A program made the translations under genes and the position numbers. This document shows, piece after piece, positions 1 to 7,682 of a DNA stretch of 64,000 bases. The DNA is from Microbulbifer guangxiensis (lineage in GTDB: Bacteria; Pseudomonadota; Gammaproteobacteria; Pseudomonadales; Cellvibrionaceae): contig NZ_JAJSAQ010000008.1 of assembly GCF_021729075.1 (NCBI RefSeq), positions 1 through 64,000 on the forward strand. Reading direction: 5' to 3'. How positions within the stretch are numbered: position 1 is the stretch's first letter; each line of letters opens with the position of its first letter. The notes beneath the pieces are model-generated. The model worked only from the letters and a program-made list of their open reading frames with translations, was not told where the DNA came from and made no database searches.

Positions 1-97
1 GAAAGGGTCATGGTGATTCGGACCTGCAGCCCTCACCCTTCGGGCTGCCTGCGGCAGTCCAAACGGCGTTGCCGTTTGTCAGGCTTCTAAATAAAAG

Positions 98-129
98 AAA
101 GGGCCACCCAATCGGGTGGCCCTTTTTTT
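98..129 (+). terminator. Strong intrinsic terminator, possibly of an rRNA operon
   Basis: A perfect stem GGGCCACCC (101-109) with GGGTGGCCC (114-122), extended by AAA/TTT, has a 4-nt loop and is followed by seven T. The sequence just before it, CAGGC followed by an A/T-rich stretch, resembles the spacing between a 5S 3' end and an rrn terminator, but no 5S gene is present inside the window. Confidence 0.85.
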
Positions 130-137
130 ATTTACAG

Positions 138-178
138 TGCCCGACGATGTCGTATTGCCTGGCATCGTGAGAGTAGGG
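138..178 (+). pseudogene. 5S rRNA-like fragment
   Basis: TGCCCGACGATG (138-149) resembles a 5S 5' end and GTGAGAGTAGGG (167-178) matches the conserved 5S segment near the 3' end. Only about 41 nt are present instead of about 118, so this would be an internally deleted remnant. The match rests on short motifs remembered from the 5S family and could be chance. Confidence 0.3.
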
Positions 179-182
179 CCAG

Positions 183-217
183 GGGGCGCGTTGGCGAAGC
201 AATGCTTCGCGCGCCCC
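183..217. repeat. Long palindromic hairpin
   Basis: GGGGCGC (183-189) and GCGAAGC (194-200) pair with GCTTCGC (204-210) and GCGCCCC (211-217). This gives 14 perfect base pairs with a 4-nt one-sided bulge and an AAT loop. There is no T-run, so it is not a standard terminator. It sits next to the dispersed palindrome at 225-242. Confidence 0.6.
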
Positions 218-224
218 ATAGCGA

Positions 225-242
225 CCGGCCAAGGATGGCCGG
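225..242. repeat. Dispersed palindrome, copy 1
   Basis: An 18-nt palindrome with core GGCCAAGGATGGCC. It differs by a single base from the copy at 40823-40840 and shares its core with the copy at 59085-59108. A CCAGGGAAG motif follows at 275-283, as similar motifs do in the other two copies. Confidence 0.55.
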
Positions 243-564
243 GCCGGGGCCCGACCGAGCGCACAGCAGTAGCGCCAGGGAAGGCGACTGCAAGGCTAGT
301 CATCACTGCACACATGCTTTCATTCCAAAGGCCCTGCCTGCCGATGACCCGGACGGCGTTCCGCTACTTTCGCTGTGCGAAAGAGTCAAGGTGATTCCGG
401 CTACCCCCTTCACCCTCGGTTCTGCGCCACCCAAATCCACATGTAGTCTAAGCCGCTACCCCGATGGCTCAGTCTCCACAACTTGGAACCAGTTACCCTG
501 ACGTAATTTTCACCATTATCGCCTGCTCCACGGTATGCCTGCCCATCCTGTAACTTTCCAACGC

Positions 565-956
565 TTATGCACAGATGTTTCCAGTCTCTCTGTTGGTAAC
601 TGAGCAGTTGGTTTGAGGGTGGCATCAGCTGGTAAATATGCGGAAGGAATGTTCACAGACAAAGTTGGCTGTGGGGATAACTCCGGGGTTGGAACCGGAT
701 CTCTGAACTCGTATCGAGCGTGCAATAATTTTCTGCCCTGTGAGTTGATTTAAAAATACTGTTTGTACATACAGGCTCGTGCTGGCTCGCGGCCAACGGT
801 GTTTTTTTATGCGCCCTTCTGCAAGCCTCGGCATTTCGAATCCCGCGGTGGCTATTCCATGGTTATGCACAGATCCTTCCAGTGAATCTGTGGGCAACCG
901 GGGAGACGAAGTCAGTGAACAGAGTGTCCACCAGGGTGGGGTATGGTTGTGAATAG
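565..956. promoter_or_regulatory. Cluster of DnaA-box-like sequences in inverted pairs
   Basis: Two exact matches to the DnaA box consensus TTATNCACA lie at 565-573 and 863-871, both TTATGCACA. Each is followed about 35 bp later by an inverted weaker box (591-599 and 889-897, both 7 of 9). A third pair is formed by 649-657 (7 of 9) and TTATCCCCA on the minus strand at 672-680. CTATTCACA on the minus strand (948-956) is 8 of 9. The units are diverged copies of one another. No dnaA, dnaN or rpmH is nearby, so this is not the usual origin context. Confidence 0.45.
759..774. promoter_or_regulatory. LexA (SOS) box-like site
   Basis: CTGTTTGTACATACAG has the perfect CTGT-N8-ACAG architecture with an A/T-rich centre, preceded by TA as in the E. 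coli consensus. No gene starts within a convincing distance on either strand, so the target is unknown. It lies between the DnaA-box-like pairs. Confidence 0.5.
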
Positions 957-1021
957 ACCGGGGCTTATTCCAGAGCAGCGTCGCCCAGCGTGTTGCAAAG
1001 AGAATCAGCAAATGGAGACGG

Positions 1022-1050
1022 CTGCAAAGTGCCGGAGGGGCCTCTACAAT
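1022..1050 (+). promoter_or_regulatory. Possible promoter of the aldo/keto reductase gene
   Basis: CTGCAA (1022-1027) and TACAAT (1045-1050) are 17 bp apart. A perfect inverted repeat GCGCACCT/AGGTGCGC (1051-1058 and 1068-1075) starts right after the -10 and could be an operator or a 5'-UTR hairpin. The -35 match is weak. Confidence 0.4.
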
Positions 1051-1121
1051 GCGCACCTTCCTGATCGAGGTGCGCCCAAAGGGTTGGCCTTCTTCACATC
1101 GTAATTGTTAGCGAGTTTTCT

Positions 1122-2024
1122 ATGCAGAGAGTGACGTCCCGGTTAAACAGTGAGTTTTCCATGTCCCGCGTGGCCATGGGGTTGTGGCGAATGGATAGCT
1201 GGGAAATGAATCCGCAAGAGCGATTGGGCCTGGCCGAGCAGCTGCTCGAGCTGGGTGTGACGACATTCGATCTCGCCGACATCTATGGTGATTACCAGTG
1301 TGAAGCGCTGTTTGGAGAGGCGCTCCAAATCGACCCGTCCGTCCGTGCACGTATGGAGATCGTCAGTAAATGTGGGATCAAGCTGTGCGGTAGCCGCAAT
1401 GACTATCGGCTGAACCATTACGACTCAGGTGAAGCGCACGTGCGGCGCTCGGTTGAGAGCAGCCTCAGCAATCTCGGAACCGACTATCTGGATCTGTTGC
1501 TGTTGCATCGCCCAGATCCATTAATGGATGCGGCAGAGCTTGCTGCGGTGCTGGACGACCTCGTAGATACGGGAAAAGTGCGGTCAGTGGGTGTCTCGAA
1601 CTTCCTGCCCCATCAGGTGGAGCTCCTCCAGTCGCGTTTGAAGGCGCCGCTGGTGGTCAACCAGATCGAGGTTTCCCTGCTGCACAGTACGCCCATGTTC
1701 GATGGCCAACTCGATCACTGCCAGAAGGAGGGTATCCTGCCCATGGCCTGGTCGCCCTTTGCCGGCGGAGATCTCTTTACCGGCGGTGCCGAGGCAGCAG
1801 CCCGGGTTCGGGGCTGCATGGAGTCCCTGCGTGGGGAGTTGGGTATGGATGCCCAGCAGATTGCACTGAGCTGGCTGTTGAGGCATCCGAGCCGGATGGT
1901 GCCGGTGCTTGGCAGCGGTAACCTGGAGCGTTTGAAGGGAGCCCTCGCCGCAGCTGACCATGAAATGCCGCTTGAGCCCTGGTTCATGCTGTTGCGCGCC
2001 GCCCGCGGCCGGGATGTTGACTGA
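1122..2024 (+). CDS. ydhF: Aldo/keto reductase, YdhF type
   Basis: A 300-residue NADPH-dependent aldo/keto reductase of the (beta/alpha)8 fold. The AKR catalytic tetrad is visible: Asp50 and Tyr55 in FDLADIYG, Lys83 in VSKCG and His129 in LLLLHRPDP. The C-terminal GSG motif for the cofactor phosphate is present in PVLGSGNLERL. The sequence closely resembles E. coli YdhF, including the start MQRVT...EFSMSRVAMG, so I keep the first ATG although its ribosome binding site is weak; the next in-frame ATG is at 1161. The physiological substrate is unknown. It stands alone, convergent with the next gene, and the 2-bp gap leaves no terminator between them. Confidence 0.9.
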   Translation: MQRVTSRLNSEFSMSRVAMGLWRMDSWEMNPQERLGLAEQLLELGVTTFDLADIYGDYQCEALFGEALQIDPSVRARMEIVSKCGIKLCGSRNDYRLNHYDSGEAHVRRSVESSLSNLGTDYLDLLLLHRPDPLMDAAELAAVLDDLVDTGKVRSVGVSNFLPHQVELLQSRLKAPLVVNQIEVSLLHSTPMFDGQLDHCQKEGILPMAWSPFAGGDLFTGGAEAAARVRGCMESLRGELGMDAQQIALSWLLRHPSRMVPVLGSGNLERLKGALAAADHEMPLEPWFMLLRAARGRDVD

Positions 2025-2026
2025 CG

Positions 2027-2980
2027 TCAGCGATCCCGGGCGTTCTCGGGAACCAGGTCGAAGGTAGGCTTGCCGAGGTCGAACTCTTCCAGTGGCGCCA
2101 GGTGGGTGGGTACCGAGAGCCTGCGCAGGGGCTCGAGGCCGCGGCAGTCCATGACCTCCAGCATATTGCCTTCAATGCCCTGAATCAGGCTCTCGGGATC
2201 GCCCATGGCCTCTGCAACCAGGCTGCGGTAGTCCTGGGTGTTGCCCAGGCGGATAAAGCGGGACTCCTCCCCGGCCTGCTCCACCCGTAGCCAGGCCACC
2301 CCGCATTCGCCATTGCCCTCGGCAAGCAAGAGCGGGCCCCGGTCGTCCTCGAAGAGGGGGGTGAATTCCGCCCTCGCGGGCGGTTGCTCAAGATGGCCGA
2401 CCCAGACCCAGCCGGACAGGCCGATACGGCCGAGGTGCCATTCGCTCAGCCACACGGTCTGTTGATCATCGATACGAAGCTCGCCCCACTCGCGCGGACC
2501 ATTGCCCGGGTCGAGGCGGATCTCTGCGGAAGGGTTCTCCTGACGGAACTGATGCAGTTGCCGCGTCATCTCGTAATTCACTTCCCAGTGCTTCCGCAGG
2601 CGCCATTGAATCGGGTAGGCCCCCCACTCAACGATATATTCCTGGCCGGGCTTCACCGTTTCTGCGACGCGCCACAGAGATCCGTCAATCAGGATACAGG
2701 TGTCTCCAGGCCTGCTGCCCGGGGCAATGATGCTGCAGTCCGGGGAGGGTTCGGAGGCATTGACCACGAATTGATTGCGCCCTTCGATGACCTCGTACCA
2801 GGGGAATCCGTGGCGGAGCGGCGGTGGGAAGGTCAGGGCCGGTCGGCCTGCCAGCAGTCGGCGGAACAGGACCGATTTCTCGATCTCCAGGTCCGACAAC
2901 TCAAAGCCCTCCTGGTGGGCAATCTGTCCCCAGGCAAAAGCGGCCCGGATCAGCTGTTTCTCTCGGTCGGAAAAATTCAT
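2027..2980 (-). CDS. Protein of unknown function
   Basis: About 317 residues from the ATG at 2980; a GTG at 3019 would add 13. I prefer the ATG because MNFSDREKQLIRAAFAWGQ begins like a folded domain, although neither start has a good ribosome binding site. The protein is soluble-looking, acidic and Trp-rich, with no signal peptide, membrane segment or recognised catalytic motif. A middle part (about 90-200) contains repeated short beta-like segments around Trp (IVEWGAYPIQW, WLSEWHLGRIG). It is convergent with the aldo/keto reductase and divergent from the S33 hydrolase gene. I do not recognise the family and assign no function. Confidence 0.7.
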   Translation of the reverse strand: MNFSDREKQLIRAAFAWGQIAHQEGFELSDLEIEKSVLFRRLLAGRPALTFPPPLRHGFPWYEVIEGRNQFVVNASEPSPDCSIIAPGSRPGDTCILIDGSLWRVAETVKPGQEYIVEWGAYPIQWRLRKHWEVNYEMTRQLHQFRQENPSAEIRLDPGNGPREWGELRIDDQQTVWLSEWHLGRIGLSGWVWVGHLEQPPARAEFTPLFEDDRGPLLLAEGNGECGVAWLRVEQAGEESRFIRLGNTQDYRSLVAEAMGDPESLIQGIEGNMLEVMDCRGLEPLRRLSVPTHLAPLEEFDLGKPTFDLVPENARDR

Positions 2981-3118
2981 GGCTGTGGTCGAGTGAGGAG
3001 CAAAATGCGACCTTACCACTGCGCCGCCGGCTGCGCTAATGGCCTTGACGGCGACGGCAGGGCGGTTTTTTCGATAAACTGGGCCGGCTTATTTGAGGAA
3101 CACTGGGAGAAGTGGCTG

Positions 3119-4576
3119 ATGGCAAAGGAATTGGCCAGAAAACGCGCGGGGTTCACCATCCTTGCGCTGTTGTTGGCTAACGTTGCGCTGCTGCGCAGTG
3201 CGGACGTTTTCGCCGGGGAGTCCGGGGAGAAAACCTGTTTTCTCGACGGCTGGTCCCAGCCTCTGCATTGTTACCAGGTCCCGGTCGGGGCAGGGGAGCA
3301 ACCTGCAGAGCTGGCCGTGGCGGTTGCACCTGCGGTGAACCCGGACGGCAGTGAGCCGCTCTATCTGCTGGCGGGAGGCCCGGGCCAGGCCGCCAGTGAC
3401 CTGGTTCCGTTGCTGCCCAGCTTCAACAGGATCAATCGCAACCGGGACATCGTGATGGTGGACCGCCGTGGCGCGGGTCGCTCCGGTGCCTTTGATTGTG
3501 GCCTCGAGGAGGAGCTCCCGGCAGATCTGGATGCATTTGCGATGCACCTCAGTGGCTGCTTTCAGGAGCAGCGTGCTCGCACCGAAGATCTTTACAGTCG
3601 GCGGACCGTGGACGACCTGGAGGAAGTGCGGACCCATCTCGGCCACGAAAAGATCGTCCTGTGGGGCGGCTCCTGGGGAACGCGGACGGCACTGCTGTAC
3701 CAGCAATGGTATCCGGAGTCCCTCAGCGCCCTGGTGCTGGATGGAGTCGCACCGATTGAAACGAAGGTTTTTCTCAGTGCGCGCGCTGCAGAACAGGCGC
3801 TGCAGCAATTGCAGGATGCCTGTCGGGAAGATCCGTCCTGTGCCGGGTTTGGAGACTGGCGAAAGGATCTCGACCGCCTGCTGGCGGAGTGGGGCTCGGG
3901 TGACGCCCGGCTGGCGGACCCGCTGACCGGTGCCGCGATCGGAAGACGGGTGCCGCGCTGGGAAGTGGCCAATGCCGTGCGGACTGCCCTGTACGATCCG
4001 GGCGTCGCCGCACAGTTGCCCTACGTCATTCACCAGGCTGCCCGCGGTAACCTTCTGCCCCTGTCGGGGCTTTCCAGTCTGTTCCTGCCCGCCAGTGACA
4101 CCATGTCCATGGGGCTGACTTTTTCTGTCGCCTGTGCGGAGGAACTCAATCGCATCAGCGCGGAAGAGGTGGCCGCTGACAGTCGCGAGACATTTCTGGG
4201 CAGCGGTTTTTACGACCTGTTCGAGGCCGGCTGCAGGGTGTGGCCGGTGGCGGAGCGCTCCTACCCCACCCCTGAGCCCAGAGACCACCCGGTATTGCTG
4301 ATTTCCGGCAGCGCCGACCCGATTACCCCGCCGGATTATGCGGATACCCGGCTTGACTACCTGACTCACAAACAACACCTGGTGGTGGCTGGCGGGGGGC
4401 ATATCAACTCTGCGCGGGGTTGCATCCCTGATCTGATCGCTGAGTTCCTCGATACACCGGACGAGCCGCTGGATACACAGTGTGTCGGGGAGATTCGTCG
4501 CCCGCCGTTCATGGCCGATGCCTTCGGCCCTGCGCTGGACGCGGCACCGCAAAAAAACTCAGGGGGAGAGGGCTGA
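3119..4576 (+). CDS. Secreted alpha/beta hydrolase, peptidase S33 (tripeptidyl aminopeptidase-like)
   Basis: A 485-residue protein with an N-terminal signal (basic MAKELARKR, hydrophobic 11-25), so it probably acts in the periplasm or is membrane-anchored. The LAGGPGQ oxyanion-hole segment (84-90), the nucleophile elbow GGSWG with Ser185, the Asp in ISGSADPITPP and the His in AGGGHI form an alpha/beta-hydrolase triad with the TAP-like C-terminal arrangement. Such enzymes usually release N-terminal amino acids or short peptides. GGGAGA 8 nt upstream supports this ATG; the open frame extends upstream but without a start signal. The stop overlaps the ABC ATPase start (TGATG), so the genes are translationally coupled. 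Confidence 0.85.
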   Translation: MAKELARKRAGFTILALLLANVALLRSADVFAGESGEKTCFLDGWSQPLHCYQVPVGAGEQPAELAVAVAPAVNPDGSEPLYLLAGGPGQAASDLVPLLPSFNRINRNRDIVMVDRRGAGRSGAFDCGLEEELPADLDAFAMHLSGCFQEQRARTEDLYSRRTVDDLEEVRTHLGHEKIVLWGGSWGTRTALLYQQWYPESLSALVLDGVAPIETKVFLSARAAEQALQQLQDACREDPSCAGFGDWRKDLDRLLAEWGSGDARLADPLTGAAIGRRVPRWEVANAVRTALYDPGVAAQLPYVIHQAARGNLLPLSGLSSLFLPASDTMSMGLTFSVACAEELNRISAEEVAADSRETFLGSGFYDLFEAGCRVWPVAERSYPTPEPRDHPVLLISGSADPITPPDYADTRLDYLTHKQHLVVAGGGHINSARGCIPDLIAEFLDTPDEPLDTQCVGEIRRPPFMADAFGPALDAAPQKNSGGEG

Positions 4577-5325
4577 TGATCGAGGTGAAATCCCTGCGCA
4601 AGCAGTTTGCAGGACGGCCGGTGCTGCGCGACCTGAGTTTTGAGATTCCCGACGGCCGTATTACTGCATTGCTCGGTGCCAACGGCGCGGGCAAAACGAC
4701 CTGTCTGAGAATTGTTTCCGGGCTGCTGAACGCTGACGCGGGCGAAGTCCGCGTGGGCGGTATCGACGTGGCCCGGGATCCCCTGGCAGTGCGTCGGCAG
4801 CTGGGTGTGGTGGGTGATCGGGAGGGGCTCTACGAGCGACTCTCCGTGGAAGAATACCTGACCCTGTTTGCGCAGATGCAGGGATTGCGCGGCAGTGACC
4901 TCTCCCGCTCCCTCGACGGAGTCCGTTCTGAACTGGAGCTGGGGGACCTGTGGGATCGGCGTACCGTCGGCTTTTCCCAGGGCGAGCGGATGAAGGTTTC
5001 CCTCGCCCGCGCCCTGGTGCATCGACCGCAACACCTGATCCTCGATGAGCCGACCCGGGGGCTGGACGTGCTCGCTGCGCGGCTCCTGCGGCGCACACTG
5101 CTGCGCCTGAAAGAGGCCGGTACCACCATCGTGTTTTCCAGTCATGTGATGTCAGAGGTGCTGGAGCTGTCGGATCGCGTGCTGGTCATGGCGGAAGGCC
5201 GTCTTGTTGGCGATGGCGAGCCCGCTGCCCTGATGGCGCAGGCTGGCTGTGACAACCTCGAAGACACTTTTGTCTCCCTGGCGTATGGCCAGAGCAAATT
5301 AACCGAGCAGGAGGCGCTGGCATGA
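4576..5325 (+). CDS. ABC transporter ATP-binding protein, NatA-like
   Basis: A 249-residue single ABC domain. Walker A GANGAGKTT (34-42), the degenerate signature FSQGE (133-137) in place of LSGGQ, Walker B LILDEPT (154-160) and the H-loop in FSSHVMSE are all present. It resembles the NatA/CcmA ATPases that pair with ABC-2 type permeases for export. The start overlaps the hydrolase stop by one base and its end overlaps the permease start by four (ATGA), so ATPase and permease are clearly one unit. The substrate cannot be read from the sequence; Na+ export is only the precedent for NatAB. Confidence 0.9.
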   Translation: MIEVKSLRKQFAGRPVLRDLSFEIPDGRITALLGANGAGKTTCLRIVSGLLNADAGEVRVGGIDVARDPLAVRRQLGVVGDREGLYERLSVEEYLTLFAQMQGLRGSDLSRSLDGVRSELELGDLWDRRTVGFSQGERMKVSLARALVHRPQHLILDEPTRGLDVLAARLLRRTLLRLKEAGTTIVFSSHVMSEVLELSDRVLVMAEGRLVGDGEPAALMAQAGCDNLEDTFVSLAYGQSKLTEQEALA

Positions 5326-6512
5326 GGATGGTCAGGCAATGGCTGCGGGGGCCGATGGGAGCGCTGCTCTACAAGGAGCTTCTGGAAGCGTGGAGAGACA
5401 AGCGGGCCCTGCTCACGGCAGTGACTTTTGCATTGTTATTCCCCGCCATGATCACCGGAGCTACGGTGTTCATGTTCAAGGTCAAGTCGGAGAACGAGTC
5501 CCGGCTGGCCCTGATCGGCGCCGAGCGGCTTCCCCTGCTGGCGCAGCAGCTGGCCGGAGAGCAGCTGCTGGTGGATGTACTCGAAGCCGGCGAACCCGCA
5601 GAGCTGTTGGCCGGAGAATACGATCTGGTTCTGCAGGTGGGCGAGGATTTCGCCAGTGAATACCGCCAGTTCGGGGTGCCGCGGCTGTATGTGTATATGG
5701 ACGGCGCTTCCAAGGATGCTGGCCGGGCGCGGCGGCAGCTGCAGGAGCGTCTCGCTCCGCTGCAGCAGCAGGTCGTACAGCAGCGGTTGGTCGCCCGCGG
5801 CGTGGCGCCACAGTTGCTGGCGCCCTGGCGTATGGAGATGCGGGACATCAGCACGCCGTCAGACCGCGGCAAAATGATTCTCGCCTCGGTGCCAGCACTG
5901 TTGATCATGACGTTGTTCGTGGCCAGCCTGGCCACCGCGGTCGACGCCTCTGCCGGCGAGCGCGAGCGCCTGAGCCTCGAGCCCCTTTTGTTGCAACCAC
6001 TGCCCCCCTGGCAGGTGGTGTTGGCCAAGACCCTGGCGGTCGCCAGCCTGGGCTGGCTCGCGGGACTGCTGTCGGTGTCCGCCTTGACGGCACTGATGCC
6101 ATTGATGCCCATGGCGGAGCTGGGGATGCAGCAGGCCACCAGCCTGTCCGGCGTGCTGGCGATGGGCTTGCTGTTATTGCCGTTGGCACTGCTGGTGGCA
6201 GTAGTACAGCTGCTGCTGGCACTGGGATCCAAATCGTTCAAGGACGCGCAGATGCGCCTCAGTATCCTCCAGGTTGCGCCGCTCTTCCTGTTGATGGCCC
6301 TCGATATGTCACAGGTCCAGTTGGACCGACCGGCCTGGCAGCTGCTGCCGCTGGTGGGCCAGCAGCAATGGCTCAAGGCGCTGCTGGTGGGCGATTCTGT
6401 CTCCCTGTTCGCAGTGCTGGCGGGCTCGGTGGTCACCCTGGCGCTGGTGGCGGCGTTCATTCTCATTGGTGCCCGCGCGCTGCGCCGGGAATCCCTGTTG
6501 GGGGCGACCTGA
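5322..6512 (+). CDS. ABC-2 type transporter permease, NatB-like
   Basis: A 396-residue membrane protein. One membrane segment lies near residues 28-52, followed by a large extracytoplasmic domain (about 55-185) rich in Gln, Leu and Arg, then five or so closely spaced hydrophobic segments to the C-terminus. This is the topology of NatB-type ABC-2 permeases. ATGA overlap with the ATPase gene indicates obligate partnership. It ends 2 bp before the racemase start. With the secreted S33 hydrolase upstream, export or processing of a peptide or modified amino acid is a plausible but unproven role. Confidence 0.88.
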   Translation: MRMVRQWLRGPMGALLYKELLEAWRDKRALLTAVTFALLFPAMITGATVFMFKVKSENESRLALIGAERLPLLAQQLAGEQLLVDVLEAGEPAELLAGEYDLVLQVGEDFASEYRQFGVPRLYVYMDGASKDAGRARRQLQERLAPLQQQVVQQRLVARGVAPQLLAPWRMEMRDISTPSDRGKMILASVPALLIMTLFVASLATAVDASAGERERLSLEPLLLQPLPPWQVVLAKTLAVASLGWLAGLLSVSALTALMPLMPMAELGMQQATSLSGVLAMGLLLLPLALLVAVVQLLLALGSKSFKDAQMRLSILQVAPLFLLMALDMSQVQLDRPAWQLLPLVGQQQWLKALLVGDSVSLFAVLAGSVVTLALVAAFILIGARALRRESLLGAT

Positions 6513-6514
6513 AA

Positions 6515-7678
6515 ATGAAGCATCCCCGGGAGCAGTCATGGGGGCCTGGTGACGAAGGGCTGTTACAGATAGACCTCGGCGCGATCGGCCGCAATTACGA
6601 CCTGCTGCAACGCAGGGTCGGGTCGGTGGAGCGCTGCGGTGCGGTGGTGAAGGCGGATGCCTATGGGCTGGGCATGAGCCGGGTGGCGCCGGTGCTCTGG
6701 GCGCGGGGATGTCGCCACTTTTTTGTCGCCACCCTGGAGGAGGGCACTGTACTCCGGCGGCTTCTGGGTGGTGATGCTGAAATCGTGGTGCTCACGGGCG
6801 CTCGTCCAGGGACCGAGCGGGACTTTCTGGAAACGAACCTGGTGCCGACCATTTTTACGACGGCAGGGCTGCGGTCCTGGGCGGATACCCTGCAGGCGAC
6901 GGGCCGGGCAGGGCGTTGCGCGCTCAAGATCGATACCGGCATGACCCGCCTCGGCATGGGGGCCGAGGAGTTCGACCTGTTGTGCCACGACCGGGGCCTG
7001 CTCGAGGCGGCACAGGTCGATCTGCTGATGAGCCATCTCGCCTGTGCTGACGAACCGCGCCACCCGCAGAATCTCCTGCAGCTCGACGCTTTCCAGCGCG
7101 CCGCGAGACAGTTGCAGGCGTTGCTGCCTTCAGTGCGGCTCAGCCTGGCCAACTCGTCGGGGGTGTTTCTCGATGAGGCCTATCACTTCGACCTGGCGCG
7201 GCCGGGCTCTGCGCTCTACGGCGTCAACCCGGTGCCTGGCACGCAAAACCCGATGACTGCGGTCGTCACATTGGAGTTGCCGGTGATCCAGGTGCGCGAG
7301 GTGACGCGGGATTGTCGGGTCGGTTACGGTGCCACCGAGGCCGCTGCGGCGGGTTCATGGCTGGCAGTGGCCCGCGGTGGCTACGCCGATGGCGTGTTGC
7401 GGGCCCAGGGCGGGCGCGGTTGCGCCTGGGCCTGTGGTCAGCGGGTACCGATGATCGGGCGGGTGTCCATGGATAGTGCCACCTACGACATCACCGGCCT
7501 GTCCCCGGAAAAGCGGGGCTCCCTGGAGCATATCCAGCTGCTGAATCAACAGCTTACCGTCGATGAGGTCGCCGGCTATGCCGGCACCATCGGCTACGAG
7601 ATCCTGACCAGCCTTGGGTGGCGTTACCGGCGCCAGTACCTGGAAACCGCCCGTGAGCCAGAAAGTCGTGACAAGTAA
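6515..7678 (+). CDS. alr: Alanine racemase
   Basis: A 387-residue PLP-dependent fold type III racemase that interconverts L- and D-alanine for peptidoglycan. The PLP lysine is Lys46 in AVVKADAYG and the opposing catalytic tyrosine is Tyr271 in VGYGAT. Other family motifs include KIDTGMTRLG, NSSG and MIGRVSMD near the C-terminus. No signal peptide is present, so it is cytosolic. The ATG at 6515 is chosen because it follows the permease stop by 2 bp and has a G-rich stretch 10 nt upstream; the upstream frame is a shadow of the permease. The context, last in a hydrolase-ABC run and directly before birA, is unusual for alr. Confidence 0.92.
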   Translation: MKHPREQSWGPGDEGLLQIDLGAIGRNYDLLQRRVGSVERCGAVVKADAYGLGMSRVAPVLWARGCRHFFVATLEEGTVLRRLLGGDAEIVVLTGARPGTERDFLETNLVPTIFTTAGLRSWADTLQATGRAGRCALKIDTGMTRLGMGAEEFDLLCHDRGLLEAAQVDLLMSHLACADEPRHPQNLLQLDAFQRAARQLQALLPSVRLSLANSSGVFLDEAYHFDLARPGSALYGVNPVPGTQNPMTAVVTLELPVIQVREVTRDCRVGYGATEAAAAGSWLAVARGGYADGVLRAQGGRGCAWACGQRVPMIGRVSMDSATYDITGLSPEKRGSLEHIQLLNQQLTVDEVAGYAGTIGYEILTSLGWRYRRQYLETAREPESRDK

Positions 7679-7682
7679 TCCC

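Larger units (their letters stand above)
1..1121. other. Gene-free structured region, probably downstream of an rRNA operon
   Basis: No convincing gene is seen on either strand; reading frames here are short and lack ribosome binding sites. The region contains a strong terminator (98-129), a 5S-like fragment (138-178), hairpins (61-77, 183-217), one copy of a dispersed palindrome (225-242), an imperfect direct repeat (1-48 and 379-426), DnaA-box-like pairs (565-956) and a LexA-like site (759-774). In Pseudomonas an rRNA operon lies upstream of birA, which fits a 5S gene ending just outside the window; that part is inference. Confidence 0.6.

Noticed and set aside
809..952. 47-codon open frame downstream of the LexA-like box
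   Set aside because: No ribosome binding site, no peptide features, and it overlaps DnaA-box-like repeats; cannot be supported.
560..960. Chromosomal origin oriC
   Set aside because: No dnaA, dnaN, rpmH or gidA in the window and no clear A/T-rich unwinding region; kept only as DnaA-box-like cluster.
625..1056. 143-codon minus-strand frame in the first kilobase
   Set aside because: Runs across repeats and DnaA-box-like units, no ribosome site and no recognisable protein character.
2384..3118. N-terminal extension of the S33 hydrolase frame by 245 codons
   Set aside because: It runs antisense through the gene at 2027-2980 and lacks a signal; the ATG at 3119 has a ribosome site and starts a signal peptide.
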